Source: Geodermatophilus amargosae
Lineage (GTDB): Bacteria; Actinomycetota; Actinomycetes; Mycobacteriales; Geodermatophilaceae
Assembly (NCBI RefSeq): GCF_900116515.1
Contig: NZ_FPBA01000002.1
Location: 1 to 64,000 of the forward strand
Direction of reading: 5' to 3'
Length of the DNA stretch: 64,000 bases
Positions 1 through 7,342 of the stretch are shown one piece after another. Position 1 is the first letter of the stretch. The number at the start of each line of letters is the position of its first letter. The notes beneath the pieces were generated by a model. That model did not search any database. It was not told the DNA's origin and saw nothing but the letters and a program-made list of their open reading frames with translations. The position numbers were made by a program, and so were the translations under genes.

Positions 1-299
1 CCGGTGTCATCGACCACCCACGCATCCGGGGCGATCGCCTTCACGGCCCGGTGGGCCAGCCGCCGGCGCACCGCCTCCACCGGCCAGGTCGAGGTAGAGA
101 CGAACTGCTGCAGGCCCTGGTGGTCGACCCCGAGCCGCTCGGCCATCGGCTGCATCGACTTACGCCGCCCGTCCAACAGCAACCCGCGCAGATATGTCGC
201 GCCCTTGTCGCGCTGATCGGTCCGGGCCAGGGGCGCGAACACCTCCGCGGCGAACCCCTCCAGCCGCCCGCGGACCGCGGCCAACTCCTCCGGAGTCAT
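1..299 (-). CDS. IS701-like transposase, N-terminal fragment cut by the window edge
   Basis: The minus strand is open from an ATG at 299 to the left edge, giving about 99 residues that start MTPEELAAVRGRLEGFAAEV. The run RRKSMQPMAERLG followed by a histidine and QGLQQFVSTSTW, then a conserved region ending in VVDDTG, is typical of the N-terminal part of actinobacterial IS701-family DDE transposases. The end VVDDTG would carry the first catalytic aspartate. Only the first quarter or so of such a protein lies inside the window, so intactness cannot be judged. It is the outermost gene of an accessory scar that also holds recombinase remnants. Family assignment is by remembered motif only. Confidence 0.7.
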   Translation of the reverse strand, partial: MTPEELAAVRGRLEGFAAEVFAPLARTDQRDKGATYLRGLLLDGRRKSMQPMAERLGVDHQGLQQFVSTSTWPVEAVRRRLAHRAVKAIAPDAWVVDDT

Positions 300-744
300 T
301 CACCCATCGCAGCGCCAAGCAACGGCTCAGACAAGACCTAACGAAGCACTACTAGGCCGCGTCGGACGTCACGCAGGTCGACGTCAGGATCCTCTCGCCC
401 GATCCGACCACAACGGTCAAGCCCAAGCTCAACAACAGCCATTGATTTCCGACAGCTCGACCACTCCAATCGAACAGCCCAGACCTATCAACGCCCCGAG
501 TCTTCACCCAAGCATTTACTAGAGAACGGCACCCATGCCAGCTCGGGGAGTGGAGGCACCCCCTGCGCAGGGTCGTTGATCAGCGGTGCCAGACCCCACC
601 AGGAAGGACTCGGCGCCACATTGGTACACGCTGGGTACACAACAGCTCCGTAAGCGGCTCACATCAGCCGTGGCCAACCATCGGTCGAATGGACGGTTGA
701 CCAGCGCGTTCATCATCGGCCAACGTCAGTCAAACGGCCCCGGG
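300..744. other. Gene-free, less GC-rich stretch between transposase and attachment-site remnant
   Basis: About 440 bases without a convincing gene on either strand. Base composition is visibly less GC-rich than the rest of the window, particularly at 330-530, which fits acquired DNA. The left part should contain the terminal inverted repeat of the IS. A CTAG at about 352-355 followed inward by sequence ending in TTCGTTAGGTC on the minus strand is a possible outer end, but the other end is outside the window so this cannot be verified. Confidence 0.4.
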
Positions 745-790
745 CCGCTCTCCGGAGGCGGGTGCGCAGGTTCGAATCCTGCCGGGGGCA
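745..790 (+). other. tRNA-Arg(CCG) 3' fragment, likely attachment-site half
   Basis: The segment folds as the 3' part of a tRNA. Bases 745-749 pair with 757-761 as an anticodon stem around a loop holding CCG at 752-754. A four-base variable loop follows, then a T arm (GCAGG, loop TTCGAAT, CCTGC) and a 3' acceptor strand CGGGGGC plus A. No D arm or 5' acceptor strand (GCCCCCG expected) lies upstream, so this is not a working tRNA. A displaced anticodon-to-3'-end tRNA piece beside an integrase gene is the usual footprint of site-specific integration into a tRNA gene. Confidence 0.7.
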
Positions 791-818
791 CAGTGACAAG
801 TAGCGGGTCAGCCCCTTG

Positions 819-1283
819 TCAGCACGGCCCGGACGGTCCTCCGTCCGGGCCGTTCTTGTCTCCAGTCCGCAGATGGTCCGCAAGACCGACGCGGACCAGC
901 TGGGCCGCGTCGTCCAGCCGGTCCGCCACCGCGTCGAGGTCGTCGTCGAACAGGTCGGCGTAGGTGTCGAGCGTCAGTGCGGCCGAGGCGTGGCCCAGCA
1001 TCCGCTGGACCGCCTTGACATTCGCCCCGGAGGAGACAGCGAGGCTGGCAGCGGTGTGCCGCAGCTCGTGCGGCACCAGGCCCTCGAGTCCGACGGCTGC
1101 AGCCGCGCGGTCGAAGCCGGCACGGCGGAAGATCCGGTTGCGCAACACTCCGCCACCGCGGAGGCCGGTGAACAGCAGGTCGTCCGGCCCTCGGCCCTCC
1201 AGGTGCCTGTGCAGTTCCTCCAGTAGGAAGGCCGGAACGGGAACGGACCGGCGCTCGTAGCCAACGCGACGATCCCGACGATC
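819..1283 (-). pseudogene. Tyrosine recombinase (phage/ICE integrase), C-terminal remnant
   Basis: The minus-strand frame ending at 819 encodes the C-terminal catalytic half of a tyrosine recombinase. It reads from about VGYERRSVPVPAFLLEEL through HELRHTAASL to GHASAALTLDTYADL. The HELRH box supplies the catalytic His/Arg, GHAS holds the second His position and TLDTYADL the nucleophilic Tyr. The N-terminal DNA-binding domain and first catalytic Arg are missing: the frame loses similarity at about 1283, exactly where a serine-recombinase remnant begins on the other strand. The stop lies 28 bp from the tRNA fragment, the normal int-att arrangement. The gene is truncated and presumably inactive. 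Confidence 0.75.
824..853 (-). terminator. Hairpin in the last codons of the integrase remnant
   Basis: Perfect 13-bp arms (ACGGCCCGGACGG and its complement) flank a TCCT loop. The hairpin lies within the final codons (GPDGGPSGP), so it doubles as coding sequence. A longer version recurs at 2731-2768 in the second integrase copy. A role as a terminator is inferred. Confidence 0.5.
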
Positions 1284-1285
1284 CG

Positions 1286-1614
1286 ATGAGGACGGCCATG
1301 CGCCAGATGGCCGGCGTCTTCGCGGAGTTGGATCGGCGGTTGATCATCAAGCGCCTGCGTGACGGTCGACGCGCCAAGGCTGCCCAGGGAGGCAAGGCGG
1401 TCGGGCGCTACCCGTTCGGCCGGTCCAAGGACGGTGACGTCCCCGCGAGCAGCGCGTGCTCGTCGCCGTCCGGGACATGCGCCGCGACGGGCTGCGCTGG
1501 CAGGACGTCGCCGACCGGCTCAACGCCGGCGGCGCTGCCTACCGGCCCCGGAGCGCCGACGCGTGGACGGCGACAGGGTTGGCGAAGGTCGGCCGGCGAG
1601 CTGGTATCGGTTGA
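1286..1614 (+). pseudogene. Serine recombinase (resolvase/invertase type) remnant, frameshifted
   Basis: From an ATG at 1286 the frame reads MRTAMRQMAGVFAELDRRL, then IIKRLRDGRRAKAAQGG. This is the typical end of the serine-recombinase catalytic domain (long helix E). At about 1437 similarity moves to another frame, which continues PREQRVLVAVRDMRRDGLRW and DVADRLNAGGAAYRP and stops with TGA at 1612-1614. That part matches the recombinase linker and small helix-turn-helix domain. The N-terminal catalytic serine region is absent, because the upstream DNA belongs to the tyrosine integrase on the opposite strand. The gene is therefore both truncated and frameshifted. Confidence 0.7.
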
Positions 1615-1824
1615 GCCCGCCCACCAGGACGGTGAGCGCCCGTCCAGCCCACGGTGACGCCCGCTGCGATCGAACCGCGCAGCGGGCGTAGTCGCGTGGC
1701 GTTCAGGCCATCTTAGGCGGGGCCTTCCGATCTTGGAGAAAGCGTGAAGCGCACACCTCCGCCGAATGCCCGACTCGGCGCATGAGTGATGGGCAGTTTC
1801 ACCTCATGCCCAGGAGGGGTGAAA
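1615..1824. other. Short gene-free stretch
   Basis: About 210 bases between the recombinase remnant and the end of the secreted-protein gene. I see no gene or clear hairpin here. Confidence 0.4.
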
Positions 1825-2490
1825 TCAGTCGCGGTGGTTGCCGTTCTTGTGCCCGTTCCCGTTGCCGTTGCCGTTGCCGTGACCGCGGTTCCCGTCGAAC
1901 CACGTGCACAGGTCGATCACCCGAGCATCCACGTCGGCCTCCTCGGTGACGGCCTGACCGGTCTCCGGATCGATGACCAGGTCGAACCTGACGACTCCCT
2001 TCTTGACGTACGCCAGGTCGGGGATGCCCGCTGCCTCGAAGGCCGCGGCGTCCACCGGTCCGAGCTCGGGGTACGGATACAGGATGGTGGGTGCCTCGTA
2101 GATGCCGATGATGTAGGTGCCGTCGGCGGAGACCACCTCGAAGTACGGCCCGGACACATTGAGCTCATCGATCATCTGCCCGGTGTCCTGACGCGTCAGG
2201 TCGATCGTCTGCGCACCGCGGCTCTCGATCACGAGGCGCCCGTCGGGCAGCTCCGTGATGCGGCCCTCCCGGTCGGCGACGTCACCAGGGGTGATGGCGA
2301 CAGTCGTGCCGCATGCCGCGACATCGACCGGGTCGTAGTAGCCGGGCAGGACCTCCTCGACCGGTGCCCATGGACCGCTGCCCTCCGGAACAGCTCCCGT
2401 GTCCTCCCCCGCCAGGGCCGGCGATGCCGTGAGGACCAGCCCGCTGCTCGCGGCAACGACCAGCAGACTGCGTATCGTACGACGGTTCAT
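1825..2490 (-). CDS. Secreted protein of unknown function with Gly-Asn-rich tail
   Basis: 221 residues from an ATG at 2490. The N-terminus (MNRRTIRSLLVVAASSGLVL, then TASPALAG) is a clear Sec signal peptide with an AxA cleavage site near residue 27. The mature part is acidic, has two cysteines (CGTT and LCTWF) and no domain I recognise. The last 20 residues are a hydrophilic GHGNGNGNGNGHKNGN-type repeat ending in RD, perhaps a flexible tail. It is the only intact-looking gene between the two integrase remnants, so it may be cargo of the lost element. A small palindrome lies 24-38 bp upstream of the start. Function unknown. Confidence 0.75.
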   Translation of the reverse strand: MNRRTIRSLLVVAASSGLVLTASPALAGEDTGAVPEGSGPWAPVEEVLPGYYDPVDVAACGTTVAITPGDVADREGRITELPDGRLVIESRGAQTIDLTRQDTGQMIDELNVSGPYFEVVSADGTYIIGIYEAPTILYPYPELGPVDAAAFEAAGIPDLAYVKKGVVRFDLVIDPETGQAVTEEADVDARVIDLCTWFDGNRGHGNGNGNGNGHKNGNHRD

Positions 2491-2513
2491 GAGGGGCTCC
2501 TAGCTGCGCAGTG

Positions 2514-2528
2514 TCAACCTGTGGTTGA
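2514..2528 (-). promoter_or_regulatory. Palindrome upstream of the secreted-protein gene
   Basis: TCAACC-TGT-GGTTGA is a perfect 6-bp inverted repeat 24-38 bp upstream of the start at 2490. The position fits an operator, but no regulator is identified. Confidence 0.35.
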
Positions 2529-2726
2529 TTGTCTGGACGTCGCAGGGCCCTGATGAGCCTCCCCCTGACCCCGGGGGGACTGTGACCTGGGCCACATGGC
2601 ATGTCCAGGGCTGTCTCAGCGAGTATCAGGATGGCCGTCGTCGTCGGCCCGCCAGTCGTCACAAAAGGCAGGCAGTCGTTTACGCGTCAGTGCGGGTCAG
2701 TCATAAATAAGCCGCAGATCAGCTGC
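2529..2726. other. Gene-free stretch before second integrase remnant
   Basis: About 200 bases, with a short AT-richer patch around 2655-2720. No tRNA-like sequence is seen here, unlike beside the first integrase remnant. Confidence 0.35.
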
Positions 2727-2850
2727 TCACGTGAACGGCCCGGACGGTCCTCCGTCCGGGCCGTTCACGCGTTCGGTCTGCAACTGGTCCGCAAGACCGC
2801 TGCACACCACCCGTGCCGCGTCGTCGGACTGGACCGCCTCGTTGGTCGAC
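2727..2850 (-). pseudogene. Second copy of the integrase C-terminus (degraded)
   Basis: Read on the minus strand toward the TGA at 2727-2729, the frame gives DDAARVVCSGLADQLQ, then TERVNGPDGGPSGPFT. The first integrase remnant ends DDAAQLVRVGLADHLR, then TGDKNGPDGGPSGPC. The two clearly derive from related integrase genes. Similarity fades upstream of about 2850. The piece lies in the same orientation about 1.9 kb from the first copy. Confidence 0.6.
2731..2768 (-). terminator. Long perfect hairpin in the second integrase remnant
   Basis: Perfect 17-bp arms beginning GTGAACGGCCCGGACGG flank a four-base TCCT loop. It is an extended version of the hairpin at 824-853 and covers the last codons of the degraded integrase. 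A role as terminator is likely. Confidence 0.55.
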
Positions 2851-2945
2851 GACGCGGATCGTCCGCAGTCGCCTTGGCTCCGCCCGCCGCGGCGTCATCC
2901 TCGGAGGTGGCGCCTCCGTTCCTCCTGGGAGCAGCCGGCAGCCCC

Positions 2946-2951
2946 TAGGTT
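2946..2951 (+). promoter_or_regulatory. -10 hexamer TAGGTT, leaderless-type spacing
   Basis: Seven bases separate the hexamer from the GTG at 2959, so transcription could begin at the start codon. It supports that start. Confidence 0.4.
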
Positions 2952-2958
2952 CGGCCGG

Positions 2959-3351
2959 GTGACTCCGCAGTTGTTCGCCTACCTCAGCTACCGCGACGCC
3001 CCGGCCGCACTCGACTGGCTGGCCGCGCTCGGCTTCTCGGAGGTGCGGCGTCAGCAGGCGCAGGACGGGCAGGTGACGCACGCCGAGGTCCGCTGGGGGG
3101 ATGTCGCCTTGATGGTGAGCAGTGACGACGCCGACCACCAGGTGCCGCCGCTGATCGGGCGGTCCACCGGACGGGGTCTCTACCTGCGCGTCGAGGACGT
3201 CGACGGGGTGTTCGATCGGGCCGTTGCCGCCGGTGCCCAGCCGGTGATCTCGCCCGAGAACACTCCCTTCCACACCCGGCGGGCCCGGGTCCTGGACCCC
3301 GGCGGTCAGGAGTGGAGCTTCGGGACCTACGAGCCCGGCGTCTCCTGGTAG
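2959..3351 (+). CDS. VOC-family (glyoxalase/bleomycin-resistance fold) protein
   Basis: 130 residues. It begins VTPQLFAYLSYRDAPAALDW, the usual first beta strand and helix of a glyoxalase/VOC module. LYLRVEDVDGVFDRAVAAG and LDPGGQEWSFGTY form the second half. The GTG at 2959 was chosen because it begins exactly at the domain and has a TAGGTT hexamer seven bases upstream. Further upstream is integrase debris. VOC proteins bind a metal or small molecule and range from dioxygenases to resistance proteins, so the substrate cannot be named. It is the first apparently chromosomal gene to the right of the integration scar. Confidence 0.8.
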   Translation: MTPQLFAYLSYRDAPAALDWLAALGFSEVRRQQAQDGQVTHAEVRWGDVALMVSSDDADHQVPPLIGRSTGRGLYLRVEDVDGVFDRAVAAGAQPVISPENTPFHTRRARVLDPGGQEWSFGTYEPGVSW

Positions 3352-3665
3352 GCGGTGGAGGAGCCGGGCTCGACCGCTGCGCGGGAGGCCACCGCAGACC
3401 ACCGCTGCTCGTCACCGCCGCCGTCCGGCTCCTGCCGGTGCCGCATCAGCGGGAACGGTGCCCACTCGTCGAGCCCGCACACGCCATCGCTGACCTGTCG
3501 AGGCCGGTGCGCCGCTCTCGCCCGCGCTGGTAGACCCGCCCCCGGTGTCCTGGTGGGCCCGGATCATCGTCGCTGACGCTCACCTATTGATGTTCGATAG
3601 ATGGACGCCGATACTCGATGCATGACGACCACCCTCGGCAGGATCGACCTCTCCCAGGGGACGCC
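3352..3665. other. Gene-free stretch of about 310 bases
   Basis: No supported gene. A notably AT-richer patch at about 3582-3625 holds TTGATGTTCGATAG and CGATACTCGAT, which may be promoter or operator sequence for the small membrane protein that follows. Nothing else is recognised. Confidence 0.3.
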
Positions 3666-3833
3666 GTGAAGTCATTCGCCCTCGTCGTCGCCCTCCTCGC
3701 CGTCGTCGCGATCGGCGTCGCAGGCGTCGTGCTCGGGGAGGCCGATGACTCACCCGGCCTGCAGGGCCTGGGGGTCCTGCTGGTCATCGGCGCGGTCGTC
3801 CTCGGCGTGCGGGCCGCCCGGCGCGCCCGGTAG
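3666..3833 (+). CDS. Small two-helix membrane protein
   Basis: 55 residues from the GTG at 3666 (VKSFALVVALLAVVAIGVAG). There are two hydrophobic segments (about 3-23 and 32-48) separated by an acidic LGEADDSPG loop, and a basic C-terminal tail RAARRAR. The tail suggests a cytoplasmic C-terminus. It may be a DUF-type envelope peptide; no function is recognised. It lies downstream of an AT-rich patch and is convergent with the AAA ATPase gene. Confidence 0.6.
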   Translation: MKSFALVVALLAVVAIGVAGVVLGEADDSPGLQGLGVLLVIGAVVLGVRAARRAR

Positions 3834-3873
3834 CGGTGCACCGGCCGCCCGACCCGCCGGCGGCCGAGGCCGG

Positions 3874-5364
3874 TCAGTGGAGCCGGTGGGCGCGGTAGCC
3901 CGCGGAGTGGTGCACGTGCGGCGCGAGACCGGGCTGCGCTCCGTCGCCCGCCGCCACGACGTCCTCCGCACCGACGCCCAGCAGGGTGCGCGTGACCTGC
4001 TGGGTGCTGTCGAGCAGGTCGTCGAGGGCGCGGTCGAGGTGCGCGCCGGTGACCGCGACGACGGGGTCCTGCTCGTGCAGCGACTCGAGGACGGCGCGGC
4101 GCAGCAGCTCCTTGAGGAACGACGCCGTCACGCCGTCGGAGCGTTCGACGGCCCGCGTCACGTCGTCGTCGGTCAGTCGCAGCGGCACGTCGCGGCCGTA
4201 GAGCCGCAGCAGCTCGCGGCGGGCGGCGGCGTCGGGCAGGTCGACCTCGACGGCGACGTCGATGCGGCCCGGCCGTGCGGCCAGCGCCGGCTCGAGCAGG
4301 TCGGCCCGGTTGGTGGTCAGCACGAACAGCAGGTCGGCGTCCGGCGCGGCGCCGTCCATGGCATCGAGCAGGTCGAACAGCACCGGGCTGCCGCCGGGCC
4401 CGAAGGAGCGGTCGGCGGCCACGAGGTCGACGTCCTCGAGCACCACCACGGCCGGCTGCAGGTCGCGCGCGAGATCGGCGACCGAGCCGACCAGGCCCAG
4501 TGAGCGGCCGGTGAGCAGCAGGCGGCTGTAGTCGTCCATCCGGCCCAGCAGGTAGCGGACGGTGTGCGTCTTGCCGGTCCCGGGCGGCCCGTAGAGCAGC
4601 AGCCCGCGCTTGAGGTGCTGCCCGGCGGCGCGCAGGCCGGCACGGTGCTCGGCGACGCCGAGGGCGTGCCGCTCGACGCGGTCGAGCACGGCCGCGGGCA
4701 GCACGACGTCGTCGCGGGCGAGGTCCGGCGGGTCGAGGAAGGTCAGGGCGACGCCGCCCATCGGCGTCGGGGTGACCTCGACGAGCCGGCCGCGGTACAC
4801 GTTGAGCTCCCGCCGCAGCCGGTCGAGCTCGGCCAGGACGGCCTGCGCCCGGTGCACCGGCAGCCCGGCCACCTCGACGCCGAGCGTCTCCCGGTGCTCC
4901 CCCGGCCCCTGCACCAGGACCAGGTAGCGGCCGTCGTCGTCGGTGACCAGCAGCAGCGCCAGGCGCAGGCAGGCCAGCGTCGACCCCGGGCCGTTGGGCA
5001 GGTCGGCCACCGCGGGAGCGCTCAGCCGCACCGGGGGCAGCCCCTCGCCGGTGATCAGCAGCTGCAGGTCGATGCCGCCGTAGTGCGGCGGGAGGGCGAC
5101 GCCGCGCACCTCGACGGTGCGTCCCGGCGCGGCACTCCAGGCGTCCAGCGCGGTCTGCAGGTTGACGTGTTCGAAGGGCGGCAGCTCGCGGCCCACCACC
5201 GACTGCTCGAGGCCCGCGGGCCCGAGCACCTCCTGCACCAGCGCGACGACGTCGTTGCGCGCCCCCTGGCCCGGCACGTGCAGCCAGTCGAGCAGCGCCC
5301 GCAGCCCCGCGGCGAACTCCTGGGCCCCGGCCCCCGACGCCCCCGACGCCCCCGACGCCTCCAC
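3874..5364 (-). CDS. AAA-family ATPase
   Basis: About 496 residues from the GTG at 5364. The N-terminal ~230 residues are a poorly conserved alpha/beta region. A classic AAA module follows: Walker A YGPPGTGKTHT near residue 260, Walker B VVVLEDVD near 306, sensor-1 LTTNRAD near 345 and an arginine-finger-like AARPGRID near 360. Such AAA proteins remodel or unfold protein partners, and the partner here is unknown. The extreme N-terminus encodes a GASGASGASG repeat from three 9-bp units at 5332-5358. The frame is open further upstream, so the start is uncertain by up to about 50 codons. Starts above 5364 add only low-quality Arg-rich sequence. It stands alone, divergent from the downstream hydrolase. 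Confidence 0.8.
   Translation of the reverse strand: MEASGASGASGAGAQEFAAGLRALLDWLHVPGQGARNDVVALVQEVLGPAGLEQSVVGRELPPFEHVNLQTALDAWSAAPGRTVEVRGVALPPHYGGIDLQLLITGEGLPPVRLSAPAVADLPNGPGSTLACLRLALLLVTDDDGRYLVLVQGPGEHRETLGVEVAGLPVHRAQAVLAELDRLRRELNVYRGRLVEVTPTPMGGVALTFLDPPDLARDDVVLPAAVLDRVERHALGVAEHRAGLRAAGQHLKRGLLLYGPPGTGKTHTVRYLLGRMDDYSRLLLTGRSLGLVGSVADLARDLQPAVVVLEDVDLVAADRSFGPGGSPVLFDLLDAMDGAAPDADLLFVLTTNRADLLEPALAARPGRIDVAVEVDLPDAAARRELLRLYGRDVPLRLTDDDVTRAVERSDGVTASFLKELLRRAVLESLHEQDPVVAVTGAHLDRALDDLLDSTQQVTRTLLGVGAEDVVAAGDGAQPGLAPHVHHSAGYRAHRLH
5332..5358. repeat. 9-bp microsatellite (three units) at the AAA ATPase 5' end
   Basis: Three exact copies of CCCCGACGC in tandem. They encode repeated Gly-Ala-Ser on the minus strand, so copy-number change would keep the frame. 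Confidence 0.8.
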
Positions 5365-5499
5365 CGCGATCCCCGCCCTCGTCCGCCCGCACGTGGCGGC
5401 GGAGCCTAGCGGCACCGGCAGCGCCCGCGAGCCGGTTCCCGGGTGCCCGTGCCGACCGGTCCTGTGACGGGCGGCTCGGCGTCGGCCGGAGCGCCGAAC

Positions 5500-5505
5500 T
5501 AGCGT
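5500..5505 (+). promoter_or_regulatory. -10 hexamer TAGCGT, leaderless-type spacing
   Basis: Seven bases before the ATG at 5513. It favours that ATG over the GTG at 5504, which overlaps the hexamer. Confidence 0.4.
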
Positions 5506-5512
5506 GCGCGGC

Positions 5513-6406
5513 ATGGAGACCACCGGGGTGCAGACCGCCCGCGTCGGGGAGATCGAGCTGGCCTACGAGACGTTCGGCTCGGCGGAGGACACGCCGCTGC
5601 TGCTCGTCATGGGCCTGGCCACGCAGATGGTCGGCTGGCCCGACGAGTTCTGCCGCATGCTGGCCGGCCGCGGCCACTTCGTCGTCCGTTTCGACAACCG
5701 CGACATCGGCCTGTCCACGCACCTGTACGACGCCGGTGCGCCGGACGTGCTCGCCGTGATGGGCGGCGACCACTCCCGGGTCGCCTACCGCTTGGACGAC
5801 CTGGCCGACGACACCGCCGGCCTGCTCGACGTCCTCGGCATCGAGAGCGCGCACGTGGTCGGCGCCTCGATGGGCGGGATGATCGCCCAGCTGCTCGCCA
5901 TCCGGCACCCCGGGAAGGTGCGCAGCCTGACCTCGATCATGTCGACGACCGGCGATCCCGCGGTCGGGTCGCCGGCCGAGGCCGCGATGGGCGTCCTGCT
6001 CGCCCCGCCGGCCACCGACCGGGACAGCGCCCTGCAGCGCGCCGTCGACACCTACCGGGTCATCGGGTCCCCCGGCTTCGAGTTCGACGAGGCCGGCCTC
6101 CGCGAGCGGGCGGGGCTCTCCTTCGACCGCGCCCACGACCCCGCCGGCGTGGCCCGCCAGCTCGCCGCCATCCTCGCCAGCCCCGACCGCACCGCCGACC
6201 TCGCCCGGGTCGGCGTCCCGACGCTGGTGATCCACGGTGAGCAGGACGCGCTGGTCAACGTCTCCGGTGGCCGCGCCACCGCGGCGGCGATCCCCGGCGC
6301 CGAGCTGCTCGTCGTCGACGGGATGGGCCACGACCTGCCCCGCGACGTGTGGCCGCAGCTGGTCGACCGGATCGCGGCGCTGGCCGACCGCGCCGACGGC
6401 CGCTGA
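5513..6406 (+). CDS. Alpha/beta-fold hydrolase
   Basis: 297 residues from the ATG at 5513. The fold is clear: LLLVMGLATQ forms the oxyanion strand, VVRFDNRDIGLST follows, the nucleophile elbow is VVGASMGGM with Ser near residue 121, an acid lies in HGEQDALV and the catalytic His in GMGHDLP. The lack of a GxSxG variant and the RFDNRDIGLS motif place it with the small-molecule esterase/peroxidase-like hydrolases that are common and mostly uncharacterised in actinobacteria. The substrate is unknown. It is monocistronic, with a leaderless-type -10 upstream and a strong hairpin just after the stop. Confidence 0.85.
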   Translation: METTGVQTARVGEIELAYETFGSAEDTPLLLVMGLATQMVGWPDEFCRMLAGRGHFVVRFDNRDIGLSTHLYDAGAPDVLAVMGGDHSRVAYRLDDLADDTAGLLDVLGIESAHVVGASMGGMIAQLLAIRHPGKVRSLTSIMSTTGDPAVGSPAEAAMGVLLAPPATDRDSALQRAVDTYRVIGSPGFEFDEAGLRERAGLSFDRAHDPAGVARQLAAILASPDRTADLARVGVPTLVIHGEQDALVNVSGGRATAAAIPGAELLVVDGMGHDLPRDVWPQLVDRIAALADRADGR

Positions 6407-6413
6407 GCCGGCC

Positions 6414-6440
6414 GGGGCCCCGCACCGCGTGCGGGGCCCC
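6414..6440. terminator. Bidirectional terminator hairpin
   Basis: A perfect 12-bp stem (GGGGCCCCGCAC, loop CGC) lies between two convergent genes. It has no T-tract, as is common in high-GC actinobacteria. Confidence 0.75.
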
Positions 6441-6448
6441 GGGATCCC

Positions 6449-7219
6449 TCAGCTGGTGAGCATGCCGCCCTCCACCGGGATGGTCGTCCCGGTGACGTAG
6501 CCGCCGGCGTCGCTGACCAGGAACACCAGCGCCGCGGCCAGCTCCTCGGGGTCACCGGCCCGGCCGACGAGCACCCGGCTCATCTGCTGGTCGAGGTAGC
6601 CCTCGGGGTACTGGTCGGTCATCTCCGACGCGAAGAAGCCCGGCGCCAGCGCGTTGACCCGGATCCCCTTGCGCCCGGTCCACTGCTGCGCGAGGTCGCG
6701 GGTCAGCCCGATCAAGCCGGCCTTGCTCGCCGCGTAGGCGGCCTGCGGCAGCCCGGCGGTGGTCAGCCCCAGGACGCTGGAGATGTTCACGATCGAGCTG
6801 CCCGGCTTCATCACCCGCCCGCAGGCCTGGGCCATCCAGTAGCAGCCGTTGAGGTTGACGTCGATGACCGCCCGGAACTCCTCGGGCTTCTCGCGCGTGG
6901 CCGGGGCCGCGGTGCCGATGCCGGCGTTGTTGACCAGGACGTCGACCCGGCCGAACTCGGCCATGGCGGCGTCGACCAGCGCCTGGCAGTCCTCGACCTT
7001 CGCGACGTCGGTGCGCACCGTGATCGCCCGCCGCCCCGCGGCCTCGACGGCCTCCTTCGTGGCCGCCATCCGGTCCTCGCGCCGGGCGCCCAGCGCCAGG
7101 TCGGCACCGGCCTCCGCCAGCGCCCGGGCGAACACCACGCCCAGCCCCGAGGACGCGCCCGTCACGACGGCGACCTTCCCGTCGAGCCGGAACATGTCCA
7201 GGATCGTCCTGTCCGCCAC
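6449..7219 (-). CDS. SDR-family NAD(P)-dependent oxidoreductase
   Basis: 256 residues, the usual length of a classical short-chain dehydrogenase. Cofactor motif TGASSGLG is near residues 20-27, LVNNAGIG near 95, the catalytic Ser in NISS near 144 and Tyr/Lys in YAASKAG near 160-164. A C-terminal PGFFASEM and a terminal GGYVTGTTIPVEGGM complete the family signature. The ARR at the end of strand beta-2 suggests NADP preference (inference). The GTG start at 7219 has an AGAGGAG ribosome site. Such enzymes reduce acetoacetyl-type or other ketones. The neighbouring PHA synthase raises the possibility of a PhaB-like role, but this is unproven. Confidence 0.9.
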   Translation of the reverse strand: MADRTILDMFRLDGKVAVVTGASSGLGVVFARALAEAGADLALGARREDRMAATKEAVEAAGRRAITVRTDVAKVEDCQALVDAAMAEFGRVDVLVNNAGIGTAAPATREKPEEFRAVIDVNLNGCYWMAQACGRVMKPGSSIVNISSVLGLTTAGLPQAAYAASKAGLIGLTRDLAQQWTGRKGIRVNALAPGFFASEMTDQYPEGYLDQQMSRVLVGRAGDPEELAAALVFLVSDAGGYVTGTTIPVEGGMLTS

Positions 7220-7342
7220 CGTGGTCTCCTCTCACGTGCCCGAACCGTCCCGAGGACCGTATCGGCGCTGTGCGGTAGATCACCGGGCGGGCGGGTAGGG
7301 GACCCCGGCGGACAGACGGTCCCACGCGGAGGAGGTACGTCG

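Noticed and set aside
719-790. Complete tRNA gene ending at 790
   Set aside because: The 5' side gives no acceptor strand complementary to CGGGGGC and no D arm. Only the anticodon arm to the 3' end is present.
2731-2958. N-terminal extension of the VOC gene starting at 2731
   Set aside because: That stretch is the reverse complement of the integrase remnant and its hairpin. The VOC domain starts at 2959.
3584-6331. A 915-codon minus-strand reading frame over the AAA ATPase and hydrolase
   Set aside because: It is an artefact of high GC content: it is Arg/Ala-rich, lacks domains and lies in the wrong frame over two well-supported genes. The same applies to the many other long antisense frames, such as 45057-47048 and 13256-15370.
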